A DNA stretch of 7,481 nt from Gemmatimonadales bacterium UBA2975 (GTDB taxonomy: Bacteria > Gemmatimonadota > Gemmatimonadetes > Longimicrobiales > Gaopeijiaceae): the NCBI GenBank assembly GCA_002348265.1, contig DEAT01000034.1:1-7481 (forward strand), given 5' to 3'. The translations under genes were made by a program, and so were the position numbers. The notes under the pieces are model-generated. The model was not told where the DNA came from, made no database searches, and worked only from the letters and a program-made list of their open reading frames with translations. Shown piece by piece: positions 1 through 5,246 of the stretch (position 1 is its first letter; each line of letters opens with the position of its first letter).

Positions 1-2
1 GC

Positions 3-953
3 GATTATTTTGACGCACTCTCCGAAGCCGGGCCGGTCGAGCAGGATCAGGAAGCGAGTATTTTGGCGGTCAGTGCTCCTGTTACGGCCGAACTCGATTC
101 CGGATCATCATATGTCGCGACACCTCACTCAAGAATGCGGATTTCGGCGACGATTGATTTTGAGCATCCGAGGATTGGTCGTTGCTATGGCTCGTATGAT
201 GTGGATGCAGGATTCGCGGACGAAATAGCCCGGGCTCGCACCTTTGGGTTCGAGGCGGACGTAGAAGAATTAAATGGGCGAGGTCTAGCACTCGGAGCGT
301 CGTTGAAAAACACAATCGTTCTCGACGCAAACGATATTGTAGACAACAGCCTCCGGTTCGAAGATGAGTTTCTCCGGCATAAGGTCGGTGACATTGTAGG
401 CGACCTAGCCTTACTGAGTAGACGCTTGACTGCCCATGTGGTTGCTGAACGCCCGAGCCATGAGGGCAATATTGAGTTAGCCAGAGCAATTCGGACTCAT
501 CTACGAAGGAGCGGTCCGCCGGTAGCTGATATCACACGCCTGATGACTTTTCTTCCTCATCGGTATCCGATGCTCTTGGTAGATCGGGTGATTGATTTCG
601 ATCCGGGTCGGGGGATTGTCGGCCTCAAGAATGTCACGATCAATGAGCCGTTCTTTCAGGGTCACTTTCCTGGGCATCCGATCATGCCTGGGGTTCTGAT
701 AGTGGAGGCTATGGCGCAGTGTGGTGGGCTTCTTCTAATGGACCATGTCGAAGAGCCCGAGGACAAGGTGGTCTACTTCATGACTATGGATAACGTAAAG
801 TTCCGTAAACCAGTGGTTCCAGGTGACACTCTCGTATTTGAGCTCAGCGTGAATTCCATGAAGAGACAAGTATGTAAGCTGTCTGGTAGGGGCCTCGTAG
901 ATGGCCAGGTGGTCGCAGAGGCTGACTTCATGGCTCGAATTATGGATCGGTAA
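3..953 (+). CDS. lpxC-fabZ: Bifunctional UDP-3-O-acyl-GlcNAc deacetylase / 3-hydroxyacyl-ACP dehydratase (LpxC-FabZ fusion), 5' end outside window
   Basis: This is a fusion of two enzymes; the frame is open through the left edge, so the start lies upstream and roughly the first 100 LpxC residues are missing. LpxC removes the acetyl group in the committed step of lipid A synthesis. FabZ dehydrates 3-hydroxyacyl-ACP in fatty acid elongation. The visible LpxC part (to about 515) has ARTFGF and RFEDEFLRHKVGDIVGD. It includes the zinc ligands His (378-380) and Asp (390-392), the conserved Asp (402-404), and a later His (459-461) aligned with E. coli His265. The first zinc-site His and the catalytic Glu are off-window. 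The FabZ part (about 520-950) has LPHRYPMLLVDRV, then GHFPGHP with catalytic His at 663-665 and EAMAQ with catalytic Glu at 705-707. Both domains look intact and no stop separates them. Such fusions are known in Bacteroidota and relatives. The TAA stop is one base before the lpxA ATG. Confidence 0.95.
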   Translation, partial: DYFDALSEAGPVEQDQEASILAVSAPVTAELDSGSSYVATPHSRMRISATIDFEHPRIGRCYGSYDVDAGFADEIARARTFGFEADVEELNGRGLALGASLKNTIVLDANDIVDNSLRFEDEFLRHKVGDIVGDLALLSRRLTAHVVAERPSHEGNIELARAIRTHLRRSGPPVADITRLMTFLPHRYPMLLVDRVIDFDPGRGIVGLKNVTINEPFFQGHFPGHPIMPGVLIVEAMAQCGGLLLMDHVEEPEDKVVYFMTMDNVKFRKPVVPGDTLVFELSVNSMKRQVCKLSGRGLVDGQVVAEADFMARIMDR

Positions 954-954
954 T

Positions 955-1761
955 ATGCCCGAGCGGTCACCGATGACCGTGCGCAGCGAGACACGGATTC
1001 ATCCTACCGCGATCGTGGACGCTGACGCACAAATTGGGGAAGGAGTTCAGATCGGTCCGTGGGTCGTAATCGGACCACAAGTCAGGATTGGAGCTGGCGC
1101 TAGTATCGGTCCTAGGGTGCTCATCGAGCGTGACACGTCAGTGGGCGAGGACTGTACTATAGGGAATGGCGCAGTTCTTGGAACGGACGCCCAGGACATG
1201 AAGTATCGTGGGGAGCATGCTACTCTGGAGATCGGAGACAGGACGGTTATCCGAGAATTCGCCACGCTGAACCGCGGAACTGCGGCGTCTGGAAAGACCG
1301 TAGTGGGTTCCGATTGTCTACTCATGGCGTACGTGCATGTGGCTCATGATTGTGAACTGGGGAACCACGTAATTTTGTCGAATGCGGTGAACATGGGAGG
1401 ACATGTCCTAATTGAGGATTGGGCAATCGTGGGTGGACTCACTCCGATTCATCAGTTCGTGAGAATTGGCGCTCACGCCTTCGTTGGGGGGGGCTCCCGA
1501 GTATCACAAGATGTGCCACCGTACTGCAGGGCGGCAGGAAATCCTCCTCGCTTGTTTGGTCTTAACTCGGTCGGACTGGAGCGTCGGGGTTTATCCGATG
1601 AAGTTCGGAAAGCCCTCAAAAAGACCTACAGAATTCTTTTTAAGAGCGATGCGAGCTTATCTAAAGCCCTGGTGCGGGTTGAGCAGGAGATCGAGGCACT
1701 CCCCGAGGTCCGACACCTCATTGAATTCATCCGCGCCAGTGAGCGTGGTATAACCACTTGA
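955..1761 (+). CDS. lpxA: UDP-N-acetylglucosamine O-acyltransferase
   Basis: This cytosolic enzyme transfers a 3-hydroxyacyl chain from ACP to UDP-GlcNAc, the first step of lipid A synthesis. The N-terminal two thirds is a left-handed beta-helix of hexapeptide repeats (IGEGVQIGP, VRIGAG and so on), followed by a helical C-terminus. Catalytic His is in HVAHDC (codon 1345-1347), and substrate-binding GGHV, PIHQF and QDVPPY are present. Two starts are possible. ATG 955 (268 aa) directly follows the fabZ stop with a weak GGA upstream. ATG 973 (262 aa) has no visible ribosome binding site, but gives exactly the E. coli length and places the catalytic His at residue 125 as in E. coli. The residue aligned with E. 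coli Gly173, which sets acyl length, is Gly. By analogy this permits a long chain (about C14) rather than the C10 of Pseudomonas; that is an inference. The Gly is encoded inside a run of eight G. Confidence 0.97.
   Translation: MPERSPMTVRSETRIHPTAIVDADAQIGEGVQIGPWVVIGPQVRIGAGASIGPRVLIERDTSVGEDCTIGNGAVLGTDAQDMKYRGEHATLEIGDRTVIREFATLNRGTAASGKTVVGSDCLLMAYVHVAHDCELGNHVILSNAVNMGGHVLIEDWAIVGGLTPIHQFVRIGAHAFVGGGSRVSQDVPPYCRAAGNPPRLFGLNSVGLERRGLSDEVRKALKKTYRILFKSDASLSKALVRVEQEIEALPEVRHLIEFIRASERGITT
1486..1493 (+). repeat. Run of eight G inside lpxA
   Basis: Eight consecutive G encode Gly-Gly-Gly together with the following C. The middle codon (1489-1491) corresponds to E. coli LpxA Gly173, the acyl-chain ruler. 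The reading frame is intact as given. Runs of this length are prone to polymerase slippage and to sequencing error. Confidence 0.9.
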
Positions 1762-1793
1762 AAAGAACGGGTAGGCCCAGACGGGCTTCAACT

Positions 1794-1803
1794 AAAGAGG
1801 TGA
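1794..1803 (+). promoter_or_regulatory. Strong ribosome binding site of the small membrane ORF
   Basis: AAAGAGGTGA contains a seven-base match (GAGGTGA) to the complement of the 16S rRNA 3' end, with the GAGG core five bases before ATG 1806. It is clearly better than the sites in front of lpxA, lpxB, the DUF374 gene or lpxK. It fixes the start of the small ORF and argues that the ORF is translated. Confidence 0.7.
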
Positions 1804-1805
1804 AC

Positions 1806-1940
1806 ATGTCGCTCATTAGGGCAAGAAAGCGCCGGAAGTCTAACTGGATGGATACACGCAAGGGGATGCCGCAAGCCAGACTAATTGGCTATCTGTTAAT
1901 TGTGATCTTGGCGATTTGGTACCTTGGCTGGGCCTTCTGA
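1806..1940 (+). CDS. Small single-pass membrane protein of unknown function, between lpxA and lpxB
   Basis: I do not recognise this 44-residue ORF. Residues 1-25 are very basic (RARKRRK near the start). Residues 26-43 form one hydrophobic helix ending in aromatic WYLGWAF. The basic N-terminus predicts a cytoplasmic N-terminus and a C-terminus at the outer face of the inner membrane, with no signal peptidase site visible. The start is ATG 1806 because of the near-ideal ribosome binding site. The frame also opens at TTG 1758, but nothing supports that start. The stop lies inside the beginning of the lpxB reading frame, so its translation probably drives or feeds lpxB. It could be a small partner or membrane anchor for a lipid A enzyme, or a leader whose main use is translational coupling; both are inference. 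It could also be a chance ORF, but the ribosome binding site, charge pattern and tight packing argue against this. Confidence 0.6.
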   Translation: MSLIRARKRRKSNWMDTRKGMPQARLIGYLLIVILAIWYLGWAF

Positions 1941-3070
1941 CGGACAGCAAGCCCACAATCCTGGTTCTAGCGGGGGAGACTTCAGGGGATCTTCACGCAG
2001 CGAAGGTTGTAGCTGAACTCAGGGTGCGGAACCCTAACGTGCATTTCTTGGGCATGGGTGGGCCCAAGATGAAGGCACAAGGCGTAGAGCTGTTCGCCGA
2101 GCTTGGGACGCTTGCCATTATGGGCTTCAGTGAAGTGATAGCGAGAATGTGCTACTTCTTGAGTCTTCGGCGTAAAGTACTAGCACTCATCCACAGTGAG
2201 TCGCCTGATCTAGTGATCTTGGTCGACTACCCCGGTTTCAATTTGACAATCGCTAAAGCCGCGCATGAACGAGGCTGTCCTGTGCTCTACTACATACCTC
2301 CTAAGGTTTGGGCATGGAATGAGAGGCGAGCTCGAACACTCGCCACTGTAGCCGATGCAGTAGCTTCTATCCACCCATTTGAGGTGGATCTGCTCAAAGA
2401 GCACGGCGTTAATGTGGAATATGTTGGCCACCCGCTTCTAGACCGAGCCGACAGTATTCCCTCTCGAGGTGAGTCGTTCAGGGCTTGGGGTCTGGACCCA
2501 GAGCGTCCACTCTTGGGGATCTTGCCTGGATCCCGGATACAAGAGGTCGAGCGACACCTTAAACCCTTTATTGAAAGTGCTCGGGCGGTCGTGGACCGGA
2601 GGCCCGGTGTTCAGGTGCTCATCTCGCAGGCACCAGGCTTGGAGGACTCTCATTTTCGGGATCTAGAATTCTCAGTTGTGAGAGAAACTCCATCTCTGCT
2701 TCGATGGTCGGACTGCGTCTTAACGAAATCTGGGACTTCAACTCTAGAGACGGCGCTGGAGGGGACCCCTCTTGTGATAGCTCATCGGGTGAGCTGGCTC
2801 AGTGGAGTCCTGGCTCGCCTCTTACTTAGGACTCGGTATATAGGACTCCCAAATCTTGTTACTCATCAGGAGGTAGTGCCGGAGGTCCTTCAAGGAGAAG
2901 TGAGGCCCGAGGTGATCGCGCCTTTGCTTCTAGAACTGATTGATGAATCCAGTCCCGTTCGGATAGAGCAGATACAGAACCTTGGTCGGGTGACTCGTCT
3001 CTTGGGTGAGGCAGGCGCTTCATCACGCGTAGCTGATATGGCGATGACTCTCTTGGAACGACATTCATGA
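1916..3070 (+). CDS. lpxB: Lipid-A-disaccharide synthase
   Basis: This is a GT-B fold glycosyltransferase (GT19) acting at the inner face of the inner membrane. It joins UDP-2,3-diacylglucosamine to 2,3-diacylglucosamine-1-phosphate (lipid X). From the TTG start (384 aa; E. coli has 382) the motifs run in order: AGETSGD (19-25), VDYPGFN with an Asp at 104 matching the catalytic Asp of the family, PPKVWAWNERR (128-138), VGHPLLD (170-176), LPGSR (203-207), SGTSTLE (272-278) and LPNLV (311-315). The start is uncertain: the frame is open back to 1844 with no ATG or GTG. Candidates are TTG 1916 (25-base overlap with the preceding ORF) or CTG 1928/1937; the last shares four bases with the preceding stop and gives an N-terminus closest to the conserved core. 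No ribosome binding site is clear, so coupling to the upstream ORF is likely. The 3' end overlaps the next gene as ATGA. Confidence 0.95.
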   Translation: MVPWLGLLTDSKPTILVLAGETSGDLHAAKVVAELRVRNPNVHFLGMGGPKMKAQGVELFAELGTLAIMGFSEVIARMCYFLSLRRKVLALIHSESPDLVILVDYPGFNLTIAKAAHERGCPVLYYIPPKVWAWNERRARTLATVADAVASIHPFEVDLLKEHGVNVEYVGHPLLDRADSIPSRGESFRAWGLDPERPLLGILPGSRIQEVERHLKPFIESARAVVDRRPGVQVLISQAPGLEDSHFRDLEFSVVRETPSLLRWSDCVLTKSGTSTLETALEGTPLVIAHRVSWLSGVLARLLLRTRYIGLPNLVTHQEVVPEVLQGEVRPEVIAPLLLELIDESSPVRIEQIQNLGRVTRLLGEAGASSRVADMAMTLLERHS

Positions 3071-3687
3071 AGAGCCTGCGGTTCAAGTGTGTGGGCGCCT
3101 TCGGTACTGGACTTTTGAAAGGCCATTTCTTGACAACCCAAGTTGAGGTGGTGGGTAGCGAGCATTACGGGAGATTTCGCGAGATCGGACAGCCCGTAAT
3201 GTTTGTCTTCTGGCATGGTCAGCTCCTACCCTTGGTACATTACCATCGCAACGAGGACATCGTAGTCCTGGTGAGTGAGCACGATGACGGGGAATATCTA
3301 AGCCATGTGCTGCTTCGTAATGGTTTCGGTGTCGTCCGGGGATCAAGCACCAGGGGAGGAGCTAGAGGGATCAAGGGCCTAGTCGATGCTGCGAGAGAGG
3401 GGCGAGATGTCGCCGTGACACCGGATGGGCCGCGCGGTCCTAGGGGTGTTTTCAAGCACGGAGCACTCGCTGTGGCTCAGGCGGTTGGTTTGCCGGTTAT
3501 TCCGATTGTTGTCAGCTCTACTTCGGCATGGCGGCTAAAGAGCTGGGACGAGTTCATGATACCTAAGCCGTTCTCAAGCATCCGAATCGAATACCTTGAG
3601 CCTCGGGCTATACCACGTGGGGCGAGTCGTGCAGAGATAAGACTGATCGCGGATGAGCTTGAGGGCACATTGACAGTGGGCACTTAG
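3067..3687 (+). CDS. DUF374 lysophospholipid-acyltransferase-family protein, possible lipid A secondary acyltransferase
   Basis: This 206-residue protein has the hallmarks of the DUF374 branch of the LPLAT superfamily: FWHGQLLPL (48-56), VSEHDDGEYLSHVL (69-82) with the His/Asp pair, VVRGSSTRGGARG (89-101), TPDGPRGPRG (118-127) and AWRLKSWDEF (154-163). No strong signal peptide is visible. Members use acyl-ACP or acyl-CoA to acylate a lipid hydroxyl. As I recall, the late lipid A acyltransferase LpxJ of Helicobacter and Campylobacter is of this type. Its position between lpxB and lpxK, with ATGA overlap to lpxB and two bases before lpxK, strongly suggests a lipid A substrate. The exact acyl donor and position cannot be read from sequence, so I give no symbol. 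No LpxL/LpxM-type gene is seen in the window, so this may be the local substitute. A phospholipid acyltransferase is the alternative. Confidence 0.92.
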   Translation: MKSLRFKCVGAFGTGLLKGHFLTTQVEVVGSEHYGRFREIGQPVMFVFWHGQLLPLVHYHRNEDIVVLVSEHDDGEYLSHVLLRNGFGVVRGSSTRGGARGIKGLVDAAREGRDVAVTPDGPRGPRGVFKHGALAVAQAVGLPVIPIVVSSTSAWRLKSWDEFMIPKPFSSIRIEYLEPRAIPRGASRAEIRLIADELEGTLTVGT

Positions 3688-3689
3688 CG

Positions 3690-4781
3690 GTGAAGTCAAG
3701 TATTCAGGAACTGGCTTGGAAGCTGTGGAGGAGACGTGGGGGACTTGTAGGTCGGATCCTAAGCGTACTCTTGCTCCCGGCGGAAGGATTTTGGCGCATG
3801 GCGATGTCAGTACGGAATCAATATTTCGATCGACAATGCCAATATTGTATTCATGGGTTTCCCGTTGTATCCGTGGGTAACCTTGCGGTAGGAGGAACAG
3901 GAAAGACTCCAATCACATCGTGGATAGTATCAGAGCTTAGAAAGGCGGGGAGCCGGCCTGCTATCCTTCAAGGGAACTCTGGGGCGGACGAGGCGCTCCT
4001 CCATTATCACTGGACTCCGAGGGTCCCGGTACTGGTAGAGGGCGATCGCCGGCTATCTCTAAAGAAGGCGAAAGAAGTCGGCGCGGACATTGCAATTCTA
4101 GATGATGGTTTTCAGCATCGGAGGGTTGGAAGGCAAGTGGATCTAGTCGTTCTGGCAGCGGAGGATGACTTTTCCTCGCCTCTGCTCCCTCGTGGACCCT
4201 TCAGAGAACCTGTCTCCGCGCTGAAGCGGGCTGATGCTGTTGTGATCACAAGACGCACCGCCAGCTACCGAGATGCTGAGGAATTAGGCCAGCGATTGCT
4301 TCCGGTTCTGTCTTCGGGATGTGTACTGGGGTCTCTTAGATTCGAGACTGCCAGGTTGACGCCACTCAGAAACTTTCCGGGTATTGGTGACATCTCTCAA
4401 GGGTTGGGGCCATCGGAAGAGGTGACATTATCTAATACATCCATGGGCTCCGAGGCTGGGTGGAAGCCTTTAATGGAGAATGTGTTGGTCCTTACAGCGG
4501 TGGGTAGGTCAGAAAACGTTATAGCGACTGTGGGAGAACTCACTACCGGTTCGGTGGATATGCTTTCGTTTGCGGATCACTACCGCTTTACTGAGGAGGA
4601 TGTTACTGCGGCTCGGGAGCGAGCGGGTTCGCGGCCGATTCTTGTGACCGAGAAAGACGCCGTAAAGCTGACTTCCTTTGCGGGGCTAATGACTCCGTGC
4701 TACGTAGTTGAGCAGCAACTAGTGTGGGACTGGGGACAAAATGATGTGCGCAGCCTTCTCCAGCATAAGGCGGTCACGTGA
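3690..4781 (+). CDS. lpxK: Tetraacyldisaccharide 4'-kinase
   Basis: This membrane-associated P-loop kinase phosphorylates the 4' position of the lipid A disaccharide precursor using ATP. It starts at GTG 3690, two bases after the preceding stop, and encodes 363 aa, somewhat longer than the E. coli enzyme (328). The N-terminal 40 residues include a hydrophobic/basic stretch that could dip into the membrane. Seen in order are the Walker A motif GNLAVGGTGKTP (63-74), an acidic ADE at 99-101 that aligns with the family's GDEP catalytic motif, DDGFQH (138-143), LLPRGPFREP (165-174), FADHYRFTEEDV (294-305) and VTEKDAVKL (319-327). The usual RGYG motif after the P-loop is replaced by QGNSG (94-98). 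The spacer around 235-262 is poorly conserved-looking and may account for the extra length. The key catalytic positions remain, so I expect a working enzyme. The end overlaps rlmH as GTGA. Confidence 0.93.
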   Translation: MKSSIQELAWKLWRRRGGLVGRILSVLLLPAEGFWRMAMSVRNQYFDRQCQYCIHGFPVVSVGNLAVGGTGKTPITSWIVSELRKAGSRPAILQGNSGADEALLHYHWTPRVPVLVEGDRRLSLKKAKEVGADIAILDDGFQHRRVGRQVDLVVLAAEDDFSSPLLPRGPFREPVSALKRADAVVITRRTASYRDAEELGQRLLPVLSSGCVLGSLRFETARLTPLRNFPGIGDISQGLGPSEEVTLSNTSMGSEAGWKPLMENVLVLTAVGRSENVIATVGELTTGSVDMLSFADHYRFTEEDVTAARERAGSRPILVTEKDAVKLTSFAGLMTPCYVVEQQLVWDWGQNDVRSLLQHKAVT

Positions 4782-5245
4782 AGATCTTGATTGTCACGGT
4801 AGGGAAAGTTCGAGGTCCGCTCATTGAATCCGTGCATGAGTATGAGAAGAGGGCCAGCCGCTACTGGAAGATTGAGTTCATCTCAGTAGCCCATGAGTCC
4901 GCGCGTTCAGTCAGTCCAGAGAAAGTCAAAGAAGCTGAAGCCTCACGGATCCTCAGCAAGGTCCCCCTGCAGTTTGAACTGATTGCGTTGACGCGCGAGG
5001 GCGAAGGGATAACGTCTGAAGGGCTGTCCGAGTTCCTAGAGAAGCGCTTGATCGATGCGTTGCCAGGGATAGGCTTCATTATTGGTGGCGCGTTCGGGCT
5101 CGGTGAGGCTGTTCTGTCCAGAGCACGCCACCATCTCTCGCTCTCGGACATGACGTTACCTCACGAGATGGCGAGACTTGTCTTGGCCGAGCAGTTGTAC
5201 CGCGCCGGCACGATCCTGCGCGGCGAACCTTATCATAAGGGTTGA
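4778..5245 (+). CDS. rlmH: 23S rRNA (pseudouridine1915-N3)-methyltransferase
   Basis: This SPOUT-class methyltransferase modifies pseudouridine 1915 in helix 69 of 23S rRNA on assembled 70S ribosomes, using S-adenosylmethionine. The product is 155 aa, the same length as the E. coli enzyme. The knotted SAM-binding site is seen as IIGGAFGLG (101-109) and SLSDMTLPHEMAR (121-133), followed by LAEQLYRA (136-143) and the C-terminal YHKG with the conserved His153. The start is GTG 4778, overlapping the lpxK stop by four bases, with AAGG seven bases upstream. Its place in a lipid A operon probably reflects shared growth-linked expression rather than a direct role in the envelope. Confidence 0.96.
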   Translation: MKILIVTVGKVRGPLIESVHEYEKRASRYWKIEFISVAHESARSVSPEKVKEAEASRILSKVPLQFELIALTREGEGITSEGLSEFLEKRLIDALPGIGFIIGGAFGLGEAVLSRARHHLSLSDMTLPHEMARLVLAEQLYRAGTILRGEPYHKG

Positions 5246-5246
5246 A

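Noticed and set aside
82..489. Long antisense open frame opposite lpxC, and similar ones at 2890-3216 and 3574-3912
   Set aside because: They lie wholly opposite well-identified genes, have unnatural composition and no ribosome binding site or family motif; they are shadows.
63..953. A free-standing FabZ-like protein starting at TTG 63
   Set aside because: The same frame is open to the left edge and the extra residues match the middle of LpxC, so TTG 63 is an internal codon of the fusion.
1773..1788. Hairpin with a six-pair stem (one G-T pair) and AGAC loop between lpxA and the small ORF, considered as a terminator
   Set aside because: The stem is short, no T run follows, and tightly spaced genes continue downstream. 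It could affect translation of the small ORF, but support is too weak to annotate.
1758..1790. TTGAAA at 1758 as a -35 box of an internal promoter
   Set aside because: No -10 like hexamer is found at suitable spacing; the following sequence is G/C-rich.
5178..5246. N-terminal extension of BshC from 5178
   Set aside because: It would overlap the conserved end of rlmH by 68 bases, its residues resemble no BshC N-terminus, and ATG 5247 has a good ribosome binding site.
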